Source: Anaerolineae bacterium
GTDB taxonomy: Bacteria > Chloroflexota > Anaerolineae > Aggregatilineales > Phototrophicaceae
Assembly: GCA_022823945.1 (NCBI GenBank)
Contig: JAJEBK010000053.1
Coordinates: 1-64,000 of the forward strand
Reading direction: 5' to 3'
Length of the DNA: 64,000 bases
The translations under genes and the position numbers were made by a program. The notes beneath the pieces are model-generated. The model was not told the origin of the DNA and made no database searches. It saw nothing but the letters and a program-made list of their open reading frames with translations. Numbering within the stretch: position 1 is the stretch's first letter; each line of letters opens with the position of its first letter. This document shows positions 30,323 through 37,721 of the stretch, piece by piece.

Positions 30323-30919
30323 CTAGGTATCCAATGGAAAAAGCAAGCTCAGTTCCAGCGTAAAGCCGGGCAGGGCTGGCTCGCCGTCCAGCGTGCCTTG
30401 GCGGTCAATGAAGACATGCTGCATCCCCCCATCCGCGTCCAACTGCCACTGCTCGACACCCTGCCGCTCGGGGATGACCAGCCAGACGATGGTCGCGCCA
30501 TGCCGCAAATAGGCATCCGCCTTCCGCCGCAACTGGCTCATGCTGTTGCCGGGTGACTTGATCTCGACCGCGATTTCGGGCATGGTTGGCACATAGCTGT
30601 CGGGGGACGAACCTGCCAAACGCGTATGGCTGACATAAGCTACATCGGGCAAGAGAACAGTGTTGTCGGCGTCGGTCGGGTGATAGCCCACCTCGACATT
30701 GACTGTTCCCAGCCTGCGAGGCAGCACATAATGAAGCATAAAATAGGCCAGTAGTGCGGCGATGTCTCCATGTGTGCGGTTCGGCATAGGATCCTCGTGC
30801 AATTCACCATCAATCAGGTAGAAATAGCGGCCTTCGTTGACGGAGTCGCATTCCATAGCCCAGACATCATCGACGGTAAAGCGTTTCGTTTTGGCGCGCG
30901 GCAATTCTCTGACGGCCAT
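30323..30919 (-). CDS. Uma2 family endonuclease-like protein, copy 1 of 3
   Basis: The product is 198 residues, the promoter-proximal copy. VLLPDVAYVSHTRLAG and EIAVEIKSPGNSM carry the active-site residues. The variable segment reads IAALLAYFMLHYVLPRRL. Between copies 1 and 2 the region after this segment (VNVEVGYHPTDAD) is almost the same, while copy 3 differs there, so copy 3 is the older or faster-changing one. An extended -10 lies 29 bases upstream. Confidence 0.9.
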   Translation of the reverse strand: MAVRELPRAKTKRFTVDDVWAMECDSVNEGRYFYLIDGELHEDPMPNRTHGDIAALLAYFMLHYVLPRRLGTVNVEVGYHPTDADNTVLLPDVAYVSHTRLAGSSPDSYVPTMPEIAVEIKSPGNSMSQLRRKADAYLRHGATIVWLVIPERQGVEQWQLDADGGMQHVFIDRQGTLDGEPALPGFTLELSLLFPLDT

Positions 30920-30947
30920 GTTCAGCCTCCCGCATGGACTTGCAGCA

Positions 30948-30956
30948 ACTATAACA
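30948..30956 (-). promoter_or_regulatory. Extended -10 promoter element for the Uma2-OsmC operon
   Basis: On the minus strand this reads TGTTATAGT, an extended -10 with hexamer TATAGT, 28 bases before the start of the first Uma2 gene. Confidence 0.5.
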
Positions 30957-31002
30957 CAGGCAGCGCCCGCTTTTGCTCCAACAAGAGGGTATCAGCGCAT
31001 CA

Positions 31003-31383
31003 TCACAAGCTGTAGCCGCCTGGAGGAATGGCCAGCAAGTAGAGGATCGACAAGCCGGCGATGAGCAGCGGCAGCAGCAACACCACAGCCAGCAGCGGCT
31101 TTTCATCACGCAGGTGCATGTAGAACCAGATGACCAGTGTGGACTTGATGACGGCGATAATGATCAATATGGCGGCTTTGAGGGCTTGCAAGGTGGCGGC
31201 GGCATCCGGGGCATCGTGAATCGCGCTTTTGAGGCCCTCGGCGCTGACAACTTCTATGACTGTCAAAATCGCCAAGGCGACGAAGACGACCGTGTAGATA
31301 CCACCCTCGACTGTGATCTGCCTGCCCAACAGTGTGACGGTATTGCTGTGATGCCCGTCGTCTTGATGTGTCGCTTGCGCCAT
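31003..31383 (-). CDS. Cytochrome c oxidase subunit IV-type protein
   Basis: The product is 126 residues with three hydrophobic segments. The pattern AAILIIIAVIKSTLVIWFYM followed by HLRDEKPLL is typical of the small CoxD/CtaF subunit of caa3 and bo3 oxidases. It is the last gene of the oxidase operon and follows the subunit III gene by nine bases. The histidine-rich N-terminus (HQDDGHHSN) is cytosolic by charge. Confidence 0.88.
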   Translation of the reverse strand: MAQATHQDDGHHSNTVTLLGRQITVEGGIYTVVFVALAILTVIEVVSAEGLKSAIHDAPDAAATLQALKAAILIIIAVIKSTLVIWFYMHLRDEKPLLAVVLLLPLLIAGLSILYLLAIPPGGYSL

Positions 31384-31392
31384 GATGCGCTC

Positions 31393-32028
31393 CTAAACCA
31401 GGTATATCAGCGTGAACAGCATGATCCAGACAACATCGACAAAGTGCCAATAGAGGCCGAACATCTCAATGCCGATCGGGTTGTGGTCATAGCGACCTTT
31501 CGCGCCGCGCCGCATCACCTCCAGCGCCCACAGCACGCCAACCAGGACATGCGCGCCATGAAAGGCTGTCGGCGCATAGAAGCGCATGCCGAGCGTGCTC
31601 CACTGCGATTCCAGATCGTATCCCAGCACGATGCCCAGGTGCGAAAGCTCGCTGTATTCAATGTATTGCCCGCCGAGGAAGACGATGCCGCCCAGCGCTG
31701 TCAGCCCGATCCAGCGCAGCATGCCGTTGCGGTTGCCCTGCTGCATGGCGCGCAAGCCCATCACCATGAAGAAGCTGCTGGCCAGCAGGACGAAGGTATT
31801 GGCGGTCACCAGTCCGACGCCCAGTTTTTCGTGCGCCTGCGCCACGACATCCGGCTCGTTGATGCGCAGCAGCACATAGCCAACGATCATGATGGAGAAG
31901 ATGACGATCTCTGATGCCAGGTAGAGCCAGACGCCCAACTTGAGGTTGTTGTTGCTGTCTTCGACGCTCATGTGTCCGTGATCGTCGTGGACGGGCGCAG
32001 CTAGCTGGTCGGCTGTCAGTTGTGCCAT
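31393..32028 (-). CDS. Cytochrome c oxidase subunit III (second paralogue)
   Basis: The product is 211 residues with five hydrophobic segments. Typical subunit III features are KLGVWLYLASEIVIFSIMI, FHGAHVLVGVLWALEVM and the C-terminal YWHFVDVVWIMLFTLIYL. It lies between the unknown membrane gene and the subunit IV gene. A second subunit III-like gene is at 33116-33727. Confidence 0.92.
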   Translation of the reverse strand: MAQLTADQLAAPVHDDHGHMSVEDSNNNLKLGVWLYLASEIVIFSIMIVGYVLLRINEPDVVAQAHEKLGVGLVTANTFVLLASSFFMVMGLRAMQQGNRNGMLRWIGLTALGGIVFLGGQYIEYSELSHLGIVLGYDLESQWSTLGMRFYAPTAFHGAHVLVGVLWALEVMRRGAKGRYDHNPIGIEMFGLYWHFVDVVWIMLFTLIYLV

Positions 32029-32043
32029 GCTGTGTCTCTCGCT

Positions 32044-33051
32044 TTATTTTTGATAGCCGATAGCCCGCGGGATGGCTCGGATAACAGCAGCCACGCCGCC
32101 GGCGATCTTGCCGGTCTCGCGGATAGGGAGAATCTGTGTGCGCTGTCCATCGGTCGGATCGAGCTCTTTTGCCTCGCGCACACCGCGATGTGCCAGATAG
32201 AAGAAGACGGCGATGCCACCGGCCGCCAGCGCCAACGAAACAAAGATCACCAAAATGAAACCCAGCAGCACAGTGAATTGGCTTGTGCCCTCGATAGTTT
32301 GGTTAGCGAAGTCGTCCGGCGGCAATACCAGCCCCAGAACTTCCTGGATGGGAATGATGAAGTCGCCAAAGCCATTGGCAGCGAAGTCGGCATTGGGCTC
32401 ATGGGCGATCTGCAAGCTCAAGCCATGGGGCAGCAGCGCCGCCGTAAACAGCACGATTGTGGTTATGACCGCCAGGGTCAACACCAGGAAGAGTTGCCCG
32501 GCATAAAATGCTATCGTCTGCCACAGGCAGGAAACGCTCATCAAAATGACGCCCAATGTGCCCGGGATGCCGGCGATTGTGCCAAGGAAGATGCGCCAAC
32601 CGCCAAAAATGCCCAGCCAAATCAAGAACCAGATTACATTAATCAGCCAGCGCAGCAGCAAAACCCCGACATTCAGGTAGGGGAAACGCATCGGTTTGGG
32701 CGAGTCGTTGATGATGCGCCAAGCCATGTCCCAGCACCAGTTGCCAGCGCGGAATATGCGACCTGTCGTGCGCAGGGTGAAGTCTTTTTCGGGCGCAGCC
32801 TCTTCTGCTGCATGCGCATGTTCGCCGTGTTCGCTCATCTTGGGGTCGAAAGCGCCGACGCCCCACATGAAGGTCGCCATGGAGACAAAAGCCGCCAGGA
32901 TCAAACCCACCTGCGCGCCTTCGCTGGTTTCGACATTCGCCCACACGGGGTCCATATTTTGCAGAACGCGCAAGGCATAGACGATAGCCAGCGAGCCGAT
33001 GAAGCCCACGATCATCGCTGGTATTGCCCGCGTCATTCCTGGTTTATCCAT
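32044..33051 (-). CDS. Unknown membrane protein inside the cytochrome oxidase operon
   Basis: I do not recognise a family. The 335-residue protein has hydrophobic segments at about 10-29, 46-66, 122-150, 155-178, 180-212 and 258-285. Between the second and third lies a polar stretch with a His/Glu/Ala-rich run (HGEHAHAAEEAAPEKD). It has no heme-binding CxxCH or copper motif. Its place between two subunit III genes suggests an extra subunit or assembly factor of this oxidase, but that rests on context only. The start ATG 33051 and spacing to neighbours (16 and 64 bases) fit one operon. Confidence 0.75.
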   Translation of the reverse strand: MDKPGMTRAIPAMIVGFIGSLAIVYALRVLQNMDPVWANVETSEGAQVGLILAAFVSMATFMWGVGAFDPKMSEHGEHAHAAEEAAPEKDFTLRTTGRIFRAGNWCWDMAWRIINDSPKPMRFPYLNVGVLLLRWLINVIWFLIWLGIFGGWRIFLGTIAGIPGTLGVILMSVSCLWQTIAFYAGQLFLVLTLAVITTIVLFTAALLPHGLSLQIAHEPNADFAANGFGDFIIPIQEVLGLVLPPDDFANQTIEGTSQFTVLLGFILVIFVSLALAAGGIAVFFYLAHRGVREAKELDPTDGQRTQILPIRETGKIAGGVAAVIRAIPRAIGYQK

Positions 33052-33115
33052 CGTTTATCGCTCCTGTGTCGCAGACGCCAATAGTCCAAAGCGCGTCGTT
33101 GCGACAGCCTATCCT

Positions 33116-33727
33116 TCAGCGCAGCCAGTAGAGCACCAAATAAAACAAAATCCAGGCGATTGTGACGAAGTGCCACAGCTTGGCGGTGCCTTCTACAGCC
33201 CAGCCGGCCGCCTCGTTGCCATGATATGCGCCTGCGAGCGCTCGCCGATACACCACGAGCATCACGCCCAGAATCGCCAGCGCATGCACAATATGAAAAC
33301 CGGTCATCAAGCGCATAGTCACGCCATACTGTGTGGCCAGCGCCGCTGCCGAAACTGTCGCAAACTCGCGCGCGATCAAAGCCATGAAGACGATTCCCAA
33401 CGCCATCGTCAGCCGCCAGCAAAGCGCAAAGACGTTCAACTCTGCGCCGCGAAAGGCTGTCAAGCCCCGCTGCGCAAAAACCGTGCTGGACAACAGCGTC
33501 AATGTTGCCAGGCTGGGCAGCAGCGGCTCGAAAGGCGTCACGCCAACGGGCGGCCATTGCGCATAGCTGTAACGCAACTGCCAATTGACCACAATCAAGG
33601 CGAAGAACACCATGATCCAACTGACCTGGAAGATGCTCATGCCCAGGCGGTTGTTTTTCAGACGCAGCGCTGCAGCACGCTGGTCGCGAGGCTTTATTTT
33701 CTGCCCGTGGCTGATGCTGGTGCTCAT
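33116..33727 (-). CDS. Cytochrome c oxidase subunit III-like protein (first paralogue)
   Basis: The product is 203 residues with five hydrophobic segments. TGFHIVHALAILGVMLVV and the C-terminal KLWHFVTIAWILFYLVLY match the second half of subunit III. It follows coxA. ATG 33727 has GGTGGAG upstream; the in-frame codon at 33739 lacks a site. It has diverged from the other subunit III gene at 31393: the terminal signature is W-H-F-V-T instead of W-H-F-V-D. Confidence 0.85.
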   Translation of the reverse strand: MSTSISHGQKIKPRDQRAAALRLKNNRLGMSIFQVSWIMVFFALIVVNWQLRYSYAQWPPVGVTPFEPLLPSLATLTLLSSTVFAQRGLTAFRGAELNVFALCWRLTMALGIVFMALIAREFATVSAAALATQYGVTMRLMTGFHIVHALAILGVMLVVYRRALAGAYHGNEAAGWAVEGTAKLWHFVTIAWILFYLVLYWLR

Positions 33728-33744
33728 CGCGCGCTCCACCCTGG

Positions 33745-34464
33745 CTAATGGCCCCCGCTGGCGGGTCTGCCATTGCGGAAGGTTTCATCGACAGCGTCCA
33801 GATAGGCGGTTGCCGCTTCGGTGCCATAGCCATAGGGGTCTTCGTAAGGAATGGGATCATCAATGAAATTGGTCACAGGCGGCGGCGAGGTCGTCGCCCA
33901 TTCCAGGGTCAGCGCGCGCCAGGGGTTGGCGCCGGCGATCGGTCCGCGGAAGTAAGCGTGGATGACATTGTAGACCACGATGAAAGTGGAGAATCCCAGC
34001 ACAAATGCCGATATGCCGATTAGCTGATTCCATTGCGTGAAAGCCGGATCATACACAGCCACGCGCCGCGGCATCCCCAGCATGCCCACGATGTGCATGG
34101 GAAAGAAGGTGAACAGAAAACCAAAGTAGGTGAAGACGAAATGGATGCGCCCCAACCGCTCGTTCATCATGCGCCCGGTGACCTTGGGGAACCAGTGATA
34201 AAGCGCCGCATAGATGGCGAAGACGCTGCCGCCGAAGAGCACGAAATGGAAGTGGCTGACGACAAAATAGGTGTCGTGGACATGGATATCAAAAGGCAGA
34301 GCTGCCAGCATGACACCAGTGATGCCGCCGATCACAAACATGGAAAGGAAGCCCAGGGCGAAGAGCATGGCGCTGGTGAAGCGGATCTTGCCGCCCCAGA
34401 TCGTGCCCAGCCAACTGAACATCTTGATGCCTGTCGGCACGGCGATGATCATGGTGGTGATCAT
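33745..34464 (-). CDS. coxA: Cytochrome c oxidase subunit I, C-terminal part (frameshifted coxA)
   Basis: This frame carries the second half of CoxA. It begins MITTMIIAVPTGIKMFSWLG and has HVHDTYFVVSHFHFVL, with the heme a3 and heme a histidines at residues 71 and 73 of this part. The sequence then runs through the last spans to a C-terminal tail. It has no independent start signal; ATG 34464 is the first methionine after the break. It must join the N-terminal part across a one-base deletion near 34474-34480. The whole locus (33745-35432) is 1688 bases, one short of a 562-residue protein. Confidence 0.85.
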   Translation of the reverse strand: MITTMIIAVPTGIKMFSWLGTIWGGKIRFTSAMLFALGFLSMFVIGGITGVMLAALPFDIHVHDTYFVVSHFHFVLFGGSVFAIYAALYHWFPKVTGRMMNERLGRIHFVFTYFGFLFTFFPMHIVGMLGMPRRVAVYDPAFTQWNQLIGISAFVLGFSTFIVVYNVIHAYFRGPIAGANPWRALTLEWATTSPPPVTNFIDDPIPYEDPYGYGTEAATAYLDAVDETFRNGRPASGGH

Positions 34465-35432
34465 GAATGGAATGTCAACTCTGGCTGCAGGCTGGTGAAC
34501 ATGTGGTGCGCCCAGACTGTGAAGCCCACGAAGGCGATGCCCATGCTGGACAAGCCCACCATTCGATAGCCAAAAACCGGCTTGCGGCTGTGAATGGACA
34601 GCACTTCTGACAGCACGCCCATGCCCGGCAGCACCATGATGTAGACGGCGGGATGGCTGTAAAACCAGAAGATGTTCTGCCACAGCAGCACATCGCCGCC
34701 GCCCGCGGCATCAAAGAAGGTCGTGCCAGCCACGCGGTCGAGCAGCAGCAAGGTCAGCGCGCCAGCCAGAAAAGGCGTCGCCATCACCGCGATGATGCTG
34801 GTCGCCAGCACCGCCCAACACAGCAGGGGCATGCGCCACAGGGTCATGCCTTCCGGGCGCATATTCAAAATGGTGACGATGAAATTGATGCTGCCCATGA
34901 TGGACGAGATGCCCAGCAGATGCGCGCCCAATGCCCACAAGGTCTGGCCATCGCCACTGAAAAGCGTCGACAGCGGCGGGTAGGATGTCCAGCCTGCTTC
35001 GGCCGGCGTGACGAAATAGCCCATCAAGACGACGATGGCTGCTGGTGGTATCAGCCAAAAAGCGAAGGCGTTCAACCAGGGGAAAGCCATGTCTTTTGCG
35101 CCCAGCTGCAGCGGCACCACAAAGTTGCCAAATGCCGCCCACATGGGGATGATGAACAGGAAGATCATCACCGTCCCGTGCATGGTGAATAGGCTGTTGT
35201 AGGCAGAGCCCGACACCATCAGATCCAGCGCCGGCGTCAGCAACTCCAGCCGAATGCCCATGGCCATGGCGCCGCCCACCAGGAAAAACAGGAATGAACT
35301 GATGCCATATTGCACGCCGATGATCTTGTGATCGACGCTCCAACGCAGGTATTCGCTTAGCGCCGGGCGGCGAACCGCTTCTGCATCATTCTGCTCTGCT
35401 TGCGCCCCGACCGGGACAGCGATGGTTGCCAT
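34461..35432 (-). CDS. coxA: Cytochrome c oxidase subunit I, N-terminal part (frameshifted coxA)
   Basis: This frame encodes 323 residues with the first half of CoxA. H85 (FTMHGTVMIF) is a low-spin heme ligand. Copper-B ligands are H260, H309 and H310, with the cross-linking Y264. The helix VI motif is YSHPAVY (258-264), so the glutamate of type A1 is absent and the YSHPxVY pattern marks a type A2 oxidase. The frame ends abnormally in LTFHS right after AHHMFTSLQPE, where CoxA should continue into the helix VIII loop. The rest is in another frame (33745-34464). ATG 35432 is the normal start. Confidence 0.88.
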   Translation of the reverse strand: MATIAVPVGAQAEQNDAEAVRRPALSEYLRWSVDHKIIGVQYGISSFLFFLVGGAMAMGIRLELLTPALDLMVSGSAYNSLFTMHGTVMIFLFIIPMWAAFGNFVVPLQLGAKDMAFPWLNAFAFWLIPPAAIVVLMGYFVTPAEAGWTSYPPLSTLFSGDGQTLWALGAHLLGISSIMGSINFIVTILNMRPEGMTLWRMPLLCWAVLATSIIAVMATPFLAGALTLLLLDRVAGTTFFDAAGGGDVLLWQNIFWFYSHPAVYIMVLPGMGVLSEVLSIHSRKPVFGYRMVGLSSMGIAFVGFTVWAHHMFTSLQPELTFHS

Positions 35433-35460
35433 AATTGCGCCTTTTCTCTTTTGCTATTCC

Positions 35461-35799
35461 TTACTTATTTTTGAGTTCGCCAATCTGTTGCTCTTGTAGC
35501 TTGATCTGTTTATCTTTCTGACGACCTGAATTGCCAACATAGTAGGCAACTAAGCCGACCAATAACATGATCAAGCCCATAACACCAATGCCCCCAGAGA
35601 TTCCAGTGGCGATAGCAGCGCCGATACCAGTGCCAATTTCTGCGCCAGCCCGTTCTGCTTCATTTTCAAGTGTTTCAGCTTCGGCCAGTTGCTCGGAAGC
35701 GATTTCGGCAGTTTGGCCAAATATGCCCAAGGCAGAGACTATTGCCAATACACCAACCAGCATTAGTAATATGCCCACGATTCTCAAACAACTGTTCAT
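35461..35799 (-). CDS. Small glycine-rich membrane protein between coxB and coxA
   Basis: The product is 112 residues of unknown family. It has a first hydrophobic segment (about 8-30), a polar Glu/Ala stretch, a glycine-rich second segment (about 55-88) and a Lys/Gln-rich coiled tail. The DNA is visibly more AT-rich than the cox genes and codon use differs. ATG 35799 has GAGGAG about 11 bases upstream. It sits between coxB and coxA, where no gene is expected. Confidence 0.7.
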   Translation of the reverse strand: MNSCLRIVGILLMLVGVLAIVSALGIFGQTAEIASEQLAEAETLENEAERAGAEIGTGIGAAIATGISGGIGVMGLIMLLVGLVAYYVGNSGRQKDKQIKLQEQQIGELKNK

Positions 35800-35847
35800 G
35801 CTCTGTACTCTCCTCAAATGTTTGTCGCAGATTATCGAAGCGTCAGT

Positions 35848-37170
35848 TTAACCTTCTTCGTCCGCTGTCTCGCCCATGTTTTCTCCCACAGGCTCTACCG
35901 CTAGTGCCTCTGCTTGCTCCATGCCAAAGGTGATATCGACATCGAGCCCAAAGGCGGCGTTGATAGCGGCCGGGATGGCGACGGTCTGGTTTTCGATATC
36001 GCAATCGGTCTGCTCGCCCTGCGTGCACAAAAAGGCGGTGATGGCATAAAGCTGCTCGGCGCTCATGGCGTTGGCGTCGGGCTGGTCGGGTCCAAATGCC
36101 GCCATTTGCTCGGTATAACCGGGCACGACGAATGCCTGCGAATTCCAGACGGATTGTACGATGTATTCTTCTGCCGATTGGCCTGGCACGCGTTCGCCAG
36201 CGCGGTCGGCGATGCCATTCAGCGAGGGACCGGTGCGGCTGGTCCAACCCAGGCTGTCCAGGATATGACAGCTATTGCAGATGTATTCCTGAATGAGAAT
36301 CTCGCCGCGCAGCACGGGGTCGGCGGGCGGATTCATGATGGCATAGATGGCTGGTTCATAGAATTGCTGCAAGAATTGGCTTTCGTCTTCATAGACGATG
36401 ACCTCGCCGGTCATGCGCCCATGGCCATCGCCGCAGAGCTCTGCGCAGACGATCGGGTACGAAGCCGGATAAGTCTCATCTTCGACGCGCACAGGCGTAA
36501 AGCGGATCTCGGTGGGGCGCCCGCCAGTGGCTGGATTGCCCGGCAGCAGGTCTTGCTTGACGCGCATCGCTGGCACCCAGTACGAATGGATGACATCCTG
36601 CGTGCGCAGCTCCAGCTCGATATTCTGCCCGATGTAGGTGTGTAGTTTGTCCCCGCTGTTGATGACAATCTGCGCGCCATTGGGGTCGATCCGTCCGGTC
36701 TGGTAAGTATGCGTCCAGGCGTAACGCGCGCCGCTGACATTGATTTTGACTTCATCGCCATCTATAAGATTGACCGTGGCTTTGGGCTCAGTATTTTGCA
36801 TCCATACATTGAAGCTGAGCACAGCCAGGAAAACGACCACGCCGGCCGGGATGATCGTCCAGACGATCTCCAGCAGCGCGTTGCCATGAAAGTTGGGTCC
36901 GTCGCTTTGGTCGCCACTCTTGGCGCGGAAGAAGATGACCGAGATCAACAGCATGCCTTGTATCAGGAAAAAGACGATGCCGCCGATGATAACCAGCACA
37001 TAAAAGAGTTCGTCGACGCTCTTGGATTCGGCGGAGGCTTGTGGCGGCAGCACCACTGGCACAAAGCTGGTGAACCAGTTGATGCCGATGACGCTCACCA
37101 GCAGGAATATGGCGGCCACCACCACCGCGGCCGGGCTGATTGACGGCGTACGATTGCGGTTGTTGTTCAT
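35848..37170 (-). CDS. coxB: Cytochrome c oxidase subunit II with fused cytochrome c (caa3 type)
   Basis: The product is 440 residues. Two N-terminal membrane segments (about 14-34 and 55-80) precede the cupredoxin domain, whose CuA ligands are visible: H195, C242, C246, H250 and M253 in CAELCGDGHGRM. A cytochrome c domain follows with the heme motif CNSCH (298-302) and a candidate axial methionine in TEQMAAFGP. This is the caa3 architecture, in which electrons enter through the fused cytochrome. An acidic tail rich in Glu and Ala follows. It is the first gene of the oxidase operon. Confidence 0.95.
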   Translation of the reverse strand: MNNNRNRTPSISPAAVVVAAIFLLVSVIGINWFTSFVPVVLPPQASAESKSVDELFYVLVIIGGIVFFLIQGMLLISVIFFRAKSGDQSDGPNFHGNALLEIVWTIIPAGVVVFLAVLSFNVWMQNTEPKATVNLIDGDEVKINVSGARYAWTHTYQTGRIDPNGAQIVINSGDKLHTYIGQNIELELRTQDVIHSYWVPAMRVKQDLLPGNPATGGRPTEIRFTPVRVEDETYPASYPIVCAELCGDGHGRMTGEVIVYEDESQFLQQFYEPAIYAIMNPPADPVLRGEILIQEYICNSCHILDSLGWTSRTGPSLNGIADRAGERVPGQSAEEYIVQSVWNSQAFVVPGYTEQMAAFGPDQPDANAMSAEQLYAITAFLCTQGEQTDCDIENQTVAIPAAINAAFGLDVDITFGMEQAEALAVEPVGENMGETADEEG

Positions 37171-37352
37171 CTGCGAGACTCACCTGCCAATCTGCGCCAC
37201 CGAGATCGCCAATCGTCGCGGCGGCTGCGGGTCAGATTCTGCCGCTTGTACTATTGTTCACAAGTGTAGACGAAAGCCGCGCCCATTTCAAGTTCCTGTT
37301 CTGCCGTGAATTGCGTTATGCTTGCCCCAGGCGAGCATCCCGAAGCTGGCGA

Positions 37353-37721
37353 ATGATGAAGGCAACTGAGCGCGCGGACAATTTCCCAGCCTGGCTAACC
37401 GCGATCATCAACATCGTCTTGGCTGCTGTTGTACTGGCGCTCAGCATTGTGACTTTCTTCGCCACCTTGGAGTTGGCGCTGCTGGTCGGCGCGCATGTGA
37501 TCAGCCGCACCAACGACAGCCCGGTGCGCGGCAGCTATGCGCTGGGCACACTGCGTAATCTATGGCTGATAGGCGGTGGCGTCTTGACGATGGCATTTGT
37601 CATTATGACGCTGGATTATTTCTTCAAACATTGGCGGCAGCCCCGCGCGCGGCGCATCTTCATGGCGATGCTGGCTGTGGAGCTGCTGGTTATCGGGGTG
37701 GCGGGGGTGGCCTTGGGATGA
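37353..37721 (+). CDS. Small membrane protein of unknown function
   Basis: The product is 122 residues with three hydrophobic segments (about 15-43, 65-85 and 98-120), including ITFFATLELALLVGAHVI-type sequence (VTFFATLELALLVGAHVI) and LWLIGGGVLTMAFVIMTLDYF. I do not recognise it. Adjacent ATG codons lie at 37353 and 37356. Its stop overlaps the ATG of the DNA methyltransferase (ATGA), so the two are coupled, although the membrane gene is more likely part of the respiratory neighbourhood. Confidence 0.7.
   Translation: MMKATERADNFPAWLTAIINIVLAAVVLALSIVTFFATLELALLVGAHVISRTNDSPVRGSYALGTLRNLWLIGGGVLTMAFVIMTLDYFFKHWRQPRARRIFMAMLAVELLVIGVAGVALG

Noticed and set aside
30973..34569. Several long plus-strand frames (30973-31914, 32020-33084, 32999-33748, 34033-34569) over the cox operon
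   Set aside because: All are antisense to clear oxidase genes and have compositions typical of shadow frames.
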